From assembly GCA_016866475.1 (NCBI GenBank), contig VGMF01000005.1, positions 1 to 37,339 on the forward strand: a DNA stretch of 37,339 nucleotides, read 5' to 3'. Made by a program: the position numbers and the translations under genes. This DNA comes from Chlamydiota bacterium (lineage in GTDB: Bacteria > Chlamydiota > Chlamydiia > Chlamydiales > RGXB01). The notes below the pieces were generated by a model that searched no databases, was not told the DNA's origin, and was given only the letters and a program-made list of their open reading frames with translations. Positions 1 through 8,899 of this stretch are shown piece after piece; the first letter of the stretch is position 1, and every line of letters begins with the position of its first letter.

Positions 1-1087
1 ACAGATGCACCCCCTCCTGGCCATTATAGAGCTGCATCGGATCACTATTTTGGGTGATCATAATCGGGACCAACAAGTAGCGCCCTTTTTGCTCTTTTAG
101 AAGGTTGAAGATTCGATTTGAGAGCTCTACCGATCCGTACGACCCTACGCGCATTGAAGAGAGGATTTTATATCGTGAAGAGAAGTTAGGGGTGGGTCTT
201 AGGTCAACGGGTTGATCGAAACGGGATAAGATTTTCTCCAATTGAAATGACTCCAAAGAGCGTGTTGTAGGCATAACCCCATCAAACAATCGGTTTGCTT
301 GGTCTATGAGCTCTTTATTTTCTGCACGCATCGATCCAGGTAAAAAATGGGTTGGGAAAAGCTTGCTTTGAAGCAACCATTTAAACGGTGCACCCCCTTC
401 GATCGGGGGGAGCTGACGCGGATCACCCAAAAAAATAACCCTGCTGGTAGGTTTAAGGGACTTTAAGAAAAGGTTCATCATATCCCCATCAATCATAGAG
501 GACTCATCTACGATGATGAGGTCATGATCCACAACCGTCTTCGAAGGGGCTTTTAGGCCTTTGGAAATACGCAAAACCCGATGGAGGGTTTCCACTTCGA
601 TCTGATCCATAGCCCCTTTTGGGATCTGTTTTGCCAGATGGTGCACCGCTTTTGCTGTTTGTGCGGCTAATAGGATCCTGGGCTTTCGTTGAAAAATCGG
701 TTCGAAAGAGGCTACGAAAAGGGGGATCATACAAGAGATGGTGAACGTTTTTCCAGAGCCTGGGCCCCCTTGTAGTAAGAGTGTAGGTGTTTTAAAGATC
801 GCCTCGAGTGCTTTTTTTTGCTCCTCATTGAGTCTTGGATCGGCTTCTTCGCTTCTTGGGATTTCAACAGCCTTGAGAGAAGAGCGCTCTTGAGCAAGCT
901 TTTCAAGCTGTTTCATCTGGGTGTAAAAACGGTCGAGGTAAATTGTTCCGCTCTCATAGATGCAACCCGCCTCAATCAGTGGGGCACATTCGGCTTTAGA
1001 GCATTCTAACCCATACGCACCTGAGGAGGTTTTTCGGATCAAGGACTCTAAAATCGGGCGTGGAACATTTCTCCATTTAAAGGACAT
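1..1087 (-). CDS. recD: RecD-like exonuclease V alpha subunit / SF1B helicase (partial, C-terminus beyond left edge)
   Basis: ATP-dependent 5'-3' helicase subunit of a RecBCD-type double-strand-break repair enzyme. The frame is open from an ATG at 1087 to the left edge (362 codons) with no stop, so the C-terminal part lies outside the window. A Walker A motif GPGSGKT is at residues 108-114 (bases 746-766), the Walker B/DE motif VDESSMID at residues 193-200, followed by a GDPRQLPP motif III. About 100 residues precede the first motif, as in short RecD proteins. The start is supported by a GAGG ribosome-binding sequence seven bases upstream. It overlaps the recB stop by 11 bases, so translational coupling is likely. 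RecD2-type helicases can also act without RecBC; the position behind recB argues for a RecBCD role here. Family call is firm, RecD versus RecD2 subtype less so. Confidence 0.88.
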   Translation of the reverse strand, partial: MSFKWRNVPRPILESLIRKTSSGAYGLECSKAECAPLIEAGCIYESGTIYLDRFYTQMKQLEKLAQERSSLKAVEIPRSEEADPRLNEEQKKALEAIFKTPTLLLQGGPGSGKTFTISCMIPLFVASFEPIFQRKPRILLAAQTAKAVHHLAKQIPKGAMDQIEVETLHRVLRISKGLKAPSKTVVDHDLIIVDESSMIDGDMMNLFLKSLKPTSRVIFLGDPRQLPPIEGGAPFKWLLQSKLFPTHFLPGSMRAENKELIDQANRLFDGVMPTTRSLESFQLEKILSRFDQPVDLRPTPNFSSRYKILSSMRVGSYGSVELSNRIFNLLKEQKGRYLLVPIMITQNSDPMQLYNGQEGVHL

Positions 1088-3821
1088 AGTGGACCTCATT
1101 ACGCAAGAAAATAAAATGCATTTCAACCTGATCCTTCATTGAGGGGTAGATGTTTTGAATCGCCTCTTTGTAAAGCTTGCCCTGCTCATCGTAGTGGAAA
1201 GCCTTCATGAGCTCCTCTGTCGATAGGCTTCTTGGATGTGTGAGCTTATAGTCGATGATATGGATCTTATTTTCAAAAAATAAAAGAAGATCGAAAACAC
1301 CTTCGACGCGCTGATTTTCTCTATAGAAAGAAAAAGGGGATTCGGTGATTCGGCAAAAAGGATGGACCTCTTTGAGCGGCTTTTTCTCGATCAGAATATT
1401 TAGGACATAATGGACCTTTTTCAATATGTACTCTTTATAAGGGGCAAAAGGGGTCAATAGAAGCGCCTTATCGATGATTGGTTCGATGACCGAGTCGTCA
1501 AGTACTTTAGATTGGTCGTTAAAAATCTTTTCCAAAATTTTATGAATAAAGGTTCCCGATTCTGCCCCCAAGGGGAGCTCATCAGGTGTTTTTATCGCTT
1601 TTTCCAACTCGGTTTCAAAAAAATCCATCGAGCTGAAAGAGAGCGAGGCCTCTTTTTTGGGGTATAATTTAAGGGGAAGTGGGGCATAACATTCGTTAGA
1701 CTCTTGAACAAAGCTCTTTTTTTGATGCTCTTCAAGGCAATAAGAGGTGACGTGTATCAGAGTATCTTTGAAAACCTCTTTTAAAGATTGGGTCGAGATA
1801 TCACGCCCCGTTTTTTCCAAAAAAGAGGTCATTGTACTAGGTTTTGAAGGGATCACAGGGATAATCAATTTTTCTCTTGAACGGGTGCAAGCTACATATA
1901 AAAGACGCCTTTTTTCGTTGGTGTCCTCGTCGCTCATTTCCTTTTTTCGATCCTCCGTTGATAGAGATAGGGCGATCGTCGTATCGTACTCGAGCCCTTT
2001 TGATGAAAAAGTTGTGATCAGCTCAACCCCGTCAGTCTCTTCTTGAACTTGGTCAGAGAAGGTGTTGTTGTAGTAGATCTCCTCATAAAGCTCTCTTAGA
2101 TCCTCAATAGAACAGAGGGGCCGGTTAAGCAAAAGGGGGAAAAGGGGGGTGTTGTCAAAAGCGAGCAAGAACGGATTGAAATCATTCTCGATGGCCTTCA
2201 ATCGAATATTCCTTACCGTATCTACCGTCTCCATAAAACTTTTCGATAAAGATTCCTCATTTTCCCCTAAGAGCTCTTTTTTTATGATGAAATGGTAGCT
2301 TTTCAATGCCCGCTGGTCGAAAGGATCTCGAAGTAATTTTAAAAGCTGTGTGAACTGGCAAAAACAGAGACGATCTTTCAAAGGGGTCTTGTCGACCCGT
2401 TTGACCGGGACAAGGTTTTGGGTTAAAAAAAGCTCGATCTCGGTGGCCTCAAAGCGGTTATTTACCAAAATTGCGGTCTTTTTATGGTCGATCTCCTCTC
2501 GATGCAGTAAAGATAAAAGCCAAGGATATAAAACAGTTTTGACCGCCTCTTTATTTTTAAGGCTCTCTTCAAAGACGACAAGCTCTATCGGATGTAGCAA
2601 CCCCTCGTCTTTTCGCCCGGCAAGTACCGGGGTATAGTCAATCGGTTCGAACGGGTTGGGTATGCTCTCAAAGAGTTGATTTGTCGCAAAAGTGAGCCTT
2701 TGGGAGGAGCGGTAAGAGGTGTTCAATTGGTAGATCTCATGTGCTTCAAGGGCATTTTTTGCACTAAAAAAAGAGGCGTAATCGGCATTTCTGAAGCGAT
2801 AGATGGATTGTTTAGGGTCTCCCACCACCATGAATGTACGAACGTGCCCTTTTTTGAAAAAAAGCTTTGAGAGGATTTCCCATTGTCTAGGGTCGGTATC
2901 TTGAAATTCATCGACAATCACAGCCTCAAATCTTTTTGAGACCTGGTCTTTAAAAAAAGGATCCTCCAGCTCTTTCAAAAAAAGATCGAACTCAAGCGAA
3001 AAGCTTTGAATCGGATGCCCCATCTGTGACTCAAACAGCTTTTTGAGTAGAGTGAGCTGCATATTGGGATCGGCCAATTTTTCTATGTAGGAAGAGATCA
3101 TTGCGAGCTCTACAGGGATCACAACCGTTTTTTTCGCCCTGATGTTTTCCGGTACAAGTTTTTTAAACCCACTATTTTTTTGGCAAATTTGTCGATCAAG
3201 AGCGACCTTTGGATTTTTGAAAAAAAGTTCGAATAGTTCTCTATCTTCCTCTTTTATATTTTTGAAATTTTCCAAAAGATCGAAAAAATTTTCCTGACCA
3301 AACTGGTGAATAGGCGGTACTATTTGGGACAAAGCTTCCTCAAAATAGAGTAAATCTTTTTGGTAATTTGCCTTTTCTACAAGATTTTTAATCCCCCGAT
3401 CTGAATCGACGTTTGACGGAAAAAGGAGTTTGAGTAATTGGTTTGGACCAAACTCCTTATAAGGCTCGAGTGTGCGTAAAAAATGCTCGAGCTCAACATG
3501 AAGGGGTTGAGAGTTAGCTTCATCCAATTTCCGATTCAAAAAGCGGTGGATAAACTTTTGAAAGGTTAGAATCGGCATCTCCTCTAAAAAACCGAAAAAA
3601 CTCTCTTTTTTTAAGCGGCCAAGAACCCGTACCATCAGATCTTTTTGTGAAGCTTCGGTAAACGTTAAAAGCAAAATTTTCTGAAGGGGGATTTTTTCCT
3701 CTTTTATAAGGCGTAAAACGGTATGCTCGATGGTGAATGTTTTTCCCGTCCCGGCTGAAGCCTCAATGAGAAGATTTCCCAAAATGGTTTGGTTTTTGTC
3801 GAGTACATCAAAACCTATCAT
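1077..3821 (-). CDS. recB: RecB, exonuclease V beta subunit (3'-5' helicase and nuclease)
   Basis: UvrD-like helicase with a C-terminal nuclease domain, the catalytic core of RecBCD, which resects double-strand ends for RecA loading. Seen in the 914-residue product: Walker A AGTGKT at residues 23-28, motif II VDEFQDTD at 303-310, motif III GDPKQSIYRFR, motif IV-like LNTSYRSS, motif V FSSKGLEYD and motif VI RRLLYVACTRSREKL. The nuclease domain keeps its metal-binding pattern: D844 (VFDLLL), then D857 and K859 in IDYK, followed by a QGKLYKEAI helix as in E. coli RecB. Helicase and nuclease should therefore both be active. It is shorter than E. coli RecB (about 1180 residues). It overlaps the recC-C frame by 14 bases upstream and recD by 11 bases downstream, so it is part of one coupled operon. 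Confidence 0.93.
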   Translation of the reverse strand: MIGFDVLDKNQTILGNLLIEASAGTGKTFTIEHTVLRLIKEEKIPLQKILLLTFTEASQKDLMVRVLGRLKKESFFGFLEEMPILTFQKFIHRFLNRKLDEANSQPLHVELEHFLRTLEPYKEFGPNQLLKLLFPSNVDSDRGIKNLVEKANYQKDLLYFEEALSQIVPPIHQFGQENFFDLLENFKNIKEEDRELFELFFKNPKVALDRQICQKNSGFKKLVPENIRAKKTVVIPVELAMISSYIEKLADPNMQLTLLKKLFESQMGHPIQSFSLEFDLFLKELEDPFFKDQVSKRFEAVIVDEFQDTDPRQWEILSKLFFKKGHVRTFMVVGDPKQSIYRFRNADYASFFSAKNALEAHEIYQLNTSYRSSQRLTFATNQLFESIPNPFEPIDYTPVLAGRKDEGLLHPIELVVFEESLKNKEAVKTVLYPWLLSLLHREEIDHKKTAILVNNRFEATEIELFLTQNLVPVKRVDKTPLKDRLCFCQFTQLLKLLRDPFDQRALKSYHFIIKKELLGENEESLSKSFMETVDTVRNIRLKAIENDFNPFLLAFDNTPLFPLLLNRPLCSIEDLRELYEEIYYNNTFSDQVQEETDGVELITTFSSKGLEYDTTIALSLSTEDRKKEMSDEDTNEKRRLLYVACTRSREKLIIPVIPSKPSTMTSFLEKTGRDISTQSLKEVFKDTLIHVTSYCLEEHQKKSFVQESNECYAPLPLKLYPKKEASLSFSSMDFFETELEKAIKTPDELPLGAESGTFIHKILEKIFNDQSKVLDDSVIEPIIDKALLLTPFAPYKEYILKKVHYVLNILIEKKPLKEVHPFCRITESPFSFYRENQRVEGVFDLLLFFENKIHIIDYKLTHPRSLSTEELMKAFHYDEQGKLYKEAIQNIYPSMKDQVEMHFIFLRNEVHYVL

Positions 3822-4557
3822 AGAGCTCCTTTAAGAGGGCATTTAGTTTCTCGACTAAAAAAGAGTCCTCTTTTTCTAAAAGGGGGGTGACCGATTGGAA
3901 AATGGAGTAAGGATCTTGAGTTTTTGAGCCAGAAAATTTCAGCGGACATTTTTTCGCGATAGGTTCGATCTCAAAAAGAAGATCAAGAAGATCCGAGCTG
4001 TCTTTGCTATGTAGAGTAAATTCTTTACCCTCGAACAAAAGGGCTTTTGTAGGGAACGGAGAACGGATTGTAGATAAAAATAAAAGGGGGAGTAAAAGTT
4101 TTATAAAGTCGGGATAGTTTTTTTCCCGGTTCGCGTTGAACAATACCCCTTTAGTGGACACAACGGCTAGATTGCCCATCAGTTTCGTTTTTGGATAGAA
4201 CCAGGTTTTTTCTCTAAAATGAGGCTCTGTTAGATTGGATAAGACTTCGATCGAAAAAAGATCGGTTTTTTCAAGCTGGTGCTCTTTAAGCTGTCTTTCA
4301 ATCCTTTCGTCCTCGATCCTCAATTCTTCTAAAACAGACTCTTTAGCCATTTTTGAGAGGGGATCTAGAAGGGGGATGAGATCGGATAGGTTTTTTAAAT
4401 AGAGCTCTATCTTCAGATCGGACAAGACATAAGGCGTAACGCAAAAGCGCTGTTCCAATGGGTCGTCCAGGTAGGGGGGAGGTATTTTGTGCGCCATTTC
4501 ATAGTAGTACCTTTTTGGGTCTGACAGGAGAACTTTCAATTCTTTATAGGTCTTCAT
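3808..4557 (-). CDS. recC: RecC C-terminal segment, encoded as a separate frame
   Basis: This 249-residue protein resembles the C-terminal part of RecC. Its opening (ELKVLLSDPKRYYYEMAHKIPPPYLDDPLEQRF) has the pattern of the E. coli RecC stretch after the helicase-like domains, where a conserved segment reads roughly LQRFWAHPVRAFFQ. In RecC this region is an inactive nuclease-like fold that holds RecB and RecD. The ATG overlaps the stop of the upstream recC frame as ATGA (4557-4554), and a GGAGGAG sequence lies about 14 bases upstream, so it can be translated by reinitiation. It overlaps recB by 14 bases. RecC is normally a single chain. Either this lineage makes RecC as two chains, or a frameshift has split the gene. 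The clean ATGA junction at a domain boundary favours a real split, but I cannot exclude an assembly error. Confidence 0.7.
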   Translation of the reverse strand: MKTYKELKVLLSDPKRYYYEMAHKIPPPYLDDPLEQRFCVTPYVLSDLKIELYLKNLSDLIPLLDPLSKMAKESVLEELRIEDERIERQLKEHQLEKTDLFSIEVLSNLTEPHFREKTWFYPKTKLMGNLAVVSTKGVLFNANREKNYPDFIKLLLPLLFLSTIRSPFPTKALLFEGKEFTLHSKDSSDLLDLLFEIEPIAKKCPLKFSGSKTQDPYSIFQSVTPLLEKEDSFLVEKLNALLKELYDRF

Positions 4558-6320
4558 ACCGGGCGGAAAATCTCCTCCAAAATGGTCGATGGTGCTTCTT
4601 GAGAATAGCTGAAGATCAATCGCTCGTCGGCAGCTAAAAGGATCTCTAAAAACTGATAACGGTCTATCATCCCTTGGGCAGGGGGATATTTTGGTAGCTG
4701 GTAAAGCATCGAAAGGGGTCTATGCCCCGGAAATTCGTCTATCCCCATCCCAAGAACATAGAGTACTTTATTCGGCAAAATAGCCCCCTCTTTGAGGTTT
4801 GATGCACGGATCCTATCCCCTTCGTTCAGCTCAAGTGGCCCTTTTAAAGATTCAAAAAGGTCATAAAAGAGTTGGCGAATGAAGGTGAAATTGTGCACAT
4901 CCTCCGAAACCAGTGGTTGGTAACTTGTCCACTCCTTAAAAAAATCGTGGGAATCAAAAACGTTCAGATGGGTGCAAAAGAAGATCTTTAGTTTATCGAG
5001 CCATACATCTAAAGGGGCCTCAAATGTTTTCAAAAAGAGGGTGTCGTCATAAAAAGATTTGAGTCGATCGTACGCTTCGAGAAGAGATTGTCCTAGAGAA
5101 ATGGGGAATGGGGGCGTATCTCCATTTTGGAAAAAAGCCATCCTATCCATCAGCTTTTCATAGGCCTCTACAAATGAGCCACCACAAGGATCAGAGCTGT
5201 TCGTGAACTCTTTTTGGTGCTGGGGATTGAAACCCAAAACAAAGCCGACATTTTTTAGCCAATCTGCAAGCTCTTCTGTTAAAAAAACTGACGTGAGAAG
5301 AGAAAGGGTCCATGGGCCATCGATCAACTGAAACAAGCGGTAAAATTGTTTCACCTCACGATCAAAGCGTAAAAGCGGTACCTGATCGATCTGTAGCGCT
5401 AATTTGTCTTGAAAGACCAGCTCAAGAAGGGGGCCATATTTTTTTAAATCGGCAAAAATCGTGATGTCAGAGGGTTTGAGGTCTGAGTTGTACTCTAAAA
5501 GGGTATGAAGATGCAAAAGGCAGTTTTTCACCTCTTCATAGGGGGAGGTGGCTGCAAGTATGTTTAAGGAGGCATCCGGCTCGATCGGCAAAGATTGTTG
5601 GTGGTACAAGTTCTGTTTGAGTTTAAAAAGGCTCGAGTGGCCCAAGGGCTCCTGAAATGCATCCAGGGCCGTCGTTGCGTATTTTTCCGCTATCCTAAAA
5701 AGGGGAAGCTTGTAGGGGATCAGGTTGGCCAATAGCCGGTATTGGCCCTCCACATATGCCCGATCCATAATATCCCCCATCAAATGTTTTTCCTGGATCA
5801 AATCCATCAAAAATAGGGGGGAGGGGGATAGGATGTAAAAAAATAGTTTAATATTTTTTGAACGCCTTAACAGGGGATCGAGGTACCACTTGGGGAGGTA
5901 GGTGGGGTGAAATACGTGCACCTCAGAGGCTCTTAAAGGGACACTGCGTCGCACGTGCTGGCGGTAAAGATCGGCCTCCAAAGAGGGGATTTTGAGCCAG
6001 TTTTCGAGCTCTTCTCCACCATATTTAGCGTATAAATGAAATACATCAGCAAGCTCTTTGTCGATTCTGTAGCGTAAAAATGGGTCAAATTGGGCCGGCT
6101 CAACGAAATCTATCCCTGCAAAACACTCAAGCTCTCTCTTTAAAAAATTTTTTATAGAAGATGTTTCTATAAGGACCGATCTTTTTTGAGGAAAACCTGA
6201 AGTTAGCCTTTTTTTTAATTCCTCAATAAGATGCTGAAGGTGATTACTTTGCAGGATCGTACCGAGGTTCACGGGGGTGAAAAGGTCTTTGCTCGATTGG
6301 GTTAAATGTGGTAAAGTCAT
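4554..6320 (-). CDS. recC: RecC N-terminal helicase-like segment
   Basis: Exonuclease V gamma subunit, the inactive helicase-like scaffold that recognises Chi in E. coli RecBCD. The 588-residue product begins with the RecC-like pattern GTILQSNHLQHLIEELKKRL and has the typical loss of Walker motifs. Near the C-terminus are NKVLYVLGMGIDEFPG and the segment RYQFLEILLAADERLIFSYS, matching RecC positions near LICLLGMNDGVYPR and RYLFLEALISAQQKLYISYIG. The frame stops just after this domain, where the second recC frame begins. The ATG start lies 20 bases from the start of the divergent transporter gene and has no clear ribosome-binding site. Together the two frames give 837 residues, shorter than the roughly 1000-1120 of known RecC proteins, so the linker seems to be lost. 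Confidence 0.8.
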   Translation of the reverse strand: MTLPHLTQSSKDLFTPVNLGTILQSNHLQHLIEELKKRLTSGFPQKRSVLIETSSIKNFLKRELECFAGIDFVEPAQFDPFLRYRIDKELADVFHLYAKYGGEELENWLKIPSLEADLYRQHVRRSVPLRASEVHVFHPTYLPKWYLDPLLRRSKNIKLFFYILSPSPLFLMDLIQEKHLMGDIMDRAYVEGQYRLLANLIPYKLPLFRIAEKYATTALDAFQEPLGHSSLFKLKQNLYHQQSLPIEPDASLNILAATSPYEEVKNCLLHLHTLLEYNSDLKPSDITIFADLKKYGPLLELVFQDKLALQIDQVPLLRFDREVKQFYRLFQLIDGPWTLSLLTSVFLTEELADWLKNVGFVLGFNPQHQKEFTNSSDPCGGSFVEAYEKLMDRMAFFQNGDTPPFPISLGQSLLEAYDRLKSFYDDTLFLKTFEAPLDVWLDKLKIFFCTHLNVFDSHDFFKEWTSYQPLVSEDVHNFTFIRQLFYDLFESLKGPLELNEGDRIRASNLKEGAILPNKVLYVLGMGIDEFPGHRPLSMLYQLPKYPPAQGMIDRYQFLEILLAADERLIFSYSQEAPSTILEEIFRPV

Positions 6321-6340
6321 CGTATAAAAGAGGATATCCG

Positions 6341-8071
6341 ATGAGGATTAAATCGAAAACTCCGTTTCAACGAGCCCGTCTTTCAAATTTTTCTTTTTAC
6401 AAAGAGGGGAATCCTTTTTTTAAAAATTCTTTGATGTTTCATAACATTTCCCAGTTCACCTCCGCCCTTGTGGATAACCTTTTCAAGTTTTTGACAATCT
6501 TTTTGCTGATCACAATACACGGGGATAAAAGCTCGAGCGAGATCATGTCGATCGTAGGGATTGTTTATGTGCTCCCGTTCCTCCTTTTTTCTTCATTTGC
6601 GGGAAAGCTCGCAGATAAGATTAGTAAACAAAAATTCATAGTGGTGTCAAAATTCGGCGAGGTTCTTGTTGCCTTAGTTGGAATTTTGGCATTCTATTTC
6701 CAAAGTTCATTAGCCTGCTATTTTCTGTTGTTTTTACTCTCTGTGGTTGCGGCTCTTATGGGGCCACCGAAGTACAGTATTATTGCAGAGCTGGTTCCTC
6801 GCGAGGAGATCCCTAGAGCAAACGGGATTATTACCGCCTCCACCTACCTGGCGGTGATTGTGGGGATGGTAATGGGGGGGGTCCTTTCGACCCATTCCGG
6901 AGGCGATTATACTTTTGCCTCTACTTTTTGCTTCTGGATTGCACTTTTCGGGTTTATCTGTTCACTTTGCGTGCCCCCGACCCCTGCCGTAGAGAGCCCA
7001 TCAAAAGCCTCTCCGTTTTTCATTAAAGAGGTGTATGACACCCTAAAATTTTGCCATAAAACTCCTTTCCTTCTTACCTCTATCTTTGGATCGACCTTCT
7101 TTCTATTTGTGGCGGCTTTTGTTCAATTGAACATGGTTCCGTATGCAATAGAGACCCTGGGGCTCACAAAAGAGGATGGGGGGAATGTTTTTGTTGCTGC
7201 TGCAGTAGGAATATCGATAGGGGGCTGGGCTGCCGGAAAGCTTTCAAGAAAGGAGGCGGAGATTGGCCTTTCCGCAATAGCCGGACTCACCTCCGGTCTT
7301 GCTCTTATCTTGCTCCCCTTGATCCCGTATTATTGGTCTACAGCCTTCTGCCTGTTTGTTCTAGGGCTGACCGGTGGGATGTACATCGTCCCCTTCGATG
7401 CCTTTTACCAGACAAATACCGCGATTGGAAGGCGTGGGCAGGTTGTAGCTGCGACTAACTTTTTGAGTTTTCTGGGGGTTGCGGTAGCTTCTGTCGCCAT
7501 TTCTATGTTTGAAAATCCTAGGAATGGATTTTTCTTCGTTGCTATCCTTACCCTAATCTTTTTCGGTTATGTATTCAGCCGCCTCTCTGCAAGATCCATG
7601 CATTACCTCCTAAGCTCGACACTCGGCCGGATTTATCGAGTAGACTTGGTGGAACCAGAGATGGATGAGGGCATGCAGAAAAGAATGTATATGTTTATAC
7701 CGCGCACCTGGATGGATTTAGCCCTTTTGACAACATACAGCCCAAATATCCATTTTTATTTCATTAAGGAAAAAAAGGGGCTGGCAGACCATTTATTGAA
7801 TCTATTTGCTAACGTCCATATTTACACTTCAAAGAACTCCCTTGATCAATTTCAATTTGCCATCATGAAGGAAGAGCGTTGTCCCTTCTTAATTTTTACG
7901 TCGCGTAAATCGATGGAAGATTTTAAAGAGAGTCTCTTTTTCAGAAAGCTGATGCAGAACCTTAAGATCAATGTCGAAATTCTGCGTGCCGTCTATAAAA
8001 AGCTCGATTCAAAAAGGTATGAGGTCACATTTCTACCGCAGCTGCCGGCTAAGGCAGTGGGGAAGGCCTGA
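6341..8071 (+). CDS. MFS transporter, LplT/YgeD-like, with cytosolic C-terminal extension
   Basis: Inner-membrane major facilitator protein of 576 residues. The first about 415 residues carry roughly twelve hydrophobic segments, with the loop FAGKLADKISKQKF after helix 2 typical of MFS. I chose the ATG at 6341 because an AAGAGGA sequence lies seven bases upstream; an ATG at 6308 would add 11 residues and overlap divergent recC. The position next to recC matches the chlamydial gene named ygeD, whose E. coli namesake LplT flips lysophospholipids across the inner membrane. After the last helix are about 150 mostly hydrophilic residues of unknown fold. Some LplT relatives are fused to an acyltransferase, but I see no HX4D acyltransferase motif here. 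Substrate assignment is inference. Confidence 0.75.
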   Translation: MRIKSKTPFQRARLSNFSFYKEGNPFFKNSLMFHNISQFTSALVDNLFKFLTIFLLITIHGDKSSSEIMSIVGIVYVLPFLLFSSFAGKLADKISKQKFIVVSKFGEVLVALVGILAFYFQSSLACYFLLFLLSVVAALMGPPKYSIIAELVPREEIPRANGIITASTYLAVIVGMVMGGVLSTHSGGDYTFASTFCFWIALFGFICSLCVPPTPAVESPSKASPFFIKEVYDTLKFCHKTPFLLTSIFGSTFFLFVAAFVQLNMVPYAIETLGLTKEDGGNVFVAAAVGISIGGWAAGKLSRKEAEIGLSAIAGLTSGLALILLPLIPYYWSTAFCLFVLGLTGGMYIVPFDAFYQTNTAIGRRGQVVAATNFLSFLGVAVASVAISMFENPRNGFFFVAILTLIFFGYVFSRLSARSMHYLLSSTLGRIYRVDLVEPEMDEGMQKRMYMFIPRTWMDLALLTTYSPNIHFYFIKEKKGLADHLLNLFANVHIYTSKNSLDQFQFAIMKEERCPFLIFTSRKSMEDFKESLFFRKLMQNLKINVEILRAVYKKLDSKRYEVTFLPQLPAKAVGKA

Positions 8072-8074
8072 AAT

Positions 8075-8100
8075 AAAAAAGGGACCCTAGAAAGGGCCCC
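8075..8100 (-). terminator. Rho-independent terminator of rpsT
   Basis: Read on the minus strand, GGGGCCCT-TTCT-AGGGTCCC forms an eight-pair hairpin with one G-U pair (8100-8093 with 8088-8081), followed by six T residues (8080-8075). It lies about 30 bases after the rpsT stop and immediately after the convergent transporter stop, so it may serve both. Confidence 0.8.
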
Positions 8101-8130
8101 TCTGTAATTAACTATCTTTCTTTAAAAAGA

Positions 8131-8409
8131 TTAGGCCAAAGCTTTATTTGCGCGCAGAGCTAAACGGGATTTTAAACGGCTTGCTTTGTTAGGGTGGATA
8201 GTCCCTTTTTTAGCAGCTTTGTCCAAAAGACTAGCAACTGTGCTGAGTTGCGCTACTTTTTTGTCGGCAGGTGCTGCTTCCAATTTTTTGCGCTCGGTAA
8301 AGATTTGGGCTTTGCGGGAACGGCTTCTCAAGCGGCGCTTTTCGGCTTGTTCGTCTCTTTTGAGAGCGCTTGGACGCTTTTGAGGACCTTTTGGTTTCTT
8401 TTCGGCCAT
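8131..8409 (-). CDS. rpsT: 30S ribosomal protein S20
   Basis: Small-subunit ribosomal protein that binds 16S rRNA early in 30S assembly. The 92-residue product is Lys/Arg/Ala-rich and has the S20 layout: a basic N-terminus (KRPSALKRDEQAEKRRLRSR), a charged central helix and the family-typical C-terminus AAKKGTIHPNKASRLKSRLA. Length fits the family (about 85-100). The ATG at 8409 has an AGGA sequence upstream at somewhat long spacing. It is monocistronic and followed by a strong terminator. The neighbouring small membrane gene and rpoD match the rpsT region of Chlamydia trachomatis as I remember it. Confidence 0.96.
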   Translation of the reverse strand: MAEKKPKGPQKRPSALKRDEQAEKRRLRSRSRKAQIFTERKKLEAAPADKKVAQLSTVASLLDKAAKKGTIHPNKASRLKSRLALRANKALA

Positions 8410-8442
8410 AGATATTGTACTTTCCTAAAAACTATCGATCCA

Positions 8443-8471
8443 ACTATAACAGGGTGGTCGTTTTGCATAAA
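8443..8471 (-). promoter_or_regulatory. Possible sigma-70-type promoter for rpsT
   Basis: On the minus strand TATAGT (8448-8443) is a good -10 candidate; a weak -35 TTTATG (8471-8466) lies 17 bases before it. The predicted start of transcription would leave a leader of about 27 bases before the rpsT ATG. The weak -35 keeps this tentative. Confidence 0.3.
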
Positions 8472-8479
8472 GGATTTTC

Positions 8480-8899
8480 ATGTGGCAAGGGCTATTTTTT
8501 CTTATTTTTGCTAGTAATGTTTATTTAGGCGGACATTTTGTCATGAAGTTTTTTGACTATCAGTGCCTATTTCCTATCGAGACTGTCCGTATAGACCATT
8601 TCGACATCCAGCCGGGGCCAAAAGGGAGCTTTTTTTTAGAGGCGGCTTTCCAAATGGGGGAAAACAAGGTGGAGTACCGATTTCAAGAAAGGTTTATAAA
8701 CGAGTTCACCGCTGAAGAGGCGATTGAGGGGATGCGCAAAGAGGTTTGGACTGTTTACAAAAATTCGTATGATGATTCCTTGAGCCTTCAAAAATATTTT
8801 CCCATGAAGGAGTTGGTCCATTTTGGGCTGGCGCTGGCAGTGAGCGTCTATTTTATTTGGCTATATGCCTACTCTCACCGGTTCAACACTCAAAAATAG
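8480..8899 (+). CDS. Small membrane protein between rpsT and rpoD, function unknown
   Basis: The 139-residue product has a hydrophobic N-terminus (about residues 3-18, signal anchor or signal peptide), a soluble middle of about 90 residues and a C-terminal membrane helix (about 112-131). The middle domain is likely outside the cytoplasm if both helices span the membrane. The ATG has an AAAGGA ribosome-binding sequence six bases upstream. Its position between rpsT and rpoD corresponds to the hypothetical gene found there in Chlamydia trachomatis, which suggests an ancestral gene, but I do not recognise a domain. It is divergent from rpsT (70 bases between starts) and its end overlaps the convergent CoiA-like gene by 17 bases. 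Confidence 0.8.
   Translation: MWQGLFFLIFASNVYLGGHFVMKFFDYQCLFPIETVRIDHFDIQPGPKGSFFLEAAFQMGENKVEYRFQERFINEFTAEEAIEGMRKEVWTVYKNSYDDSLSLQKYFPMKELVHFGLALAVSVYFIWLYAYSHRFNTQK

Noticed and set aside
2640-2670. TTCGAAC-containing stretch resembling a tRNA T arm
   Set aside because: Lies inside recB with no acceptor, D or anticodon stems around it.
6308-6340. Earlier ATG for the LplT-like transporter
   Set aside because: Overlaps the divergent recC start and lacks a ribosome-binding site; the ATG at 6341 has AAGAGGA.
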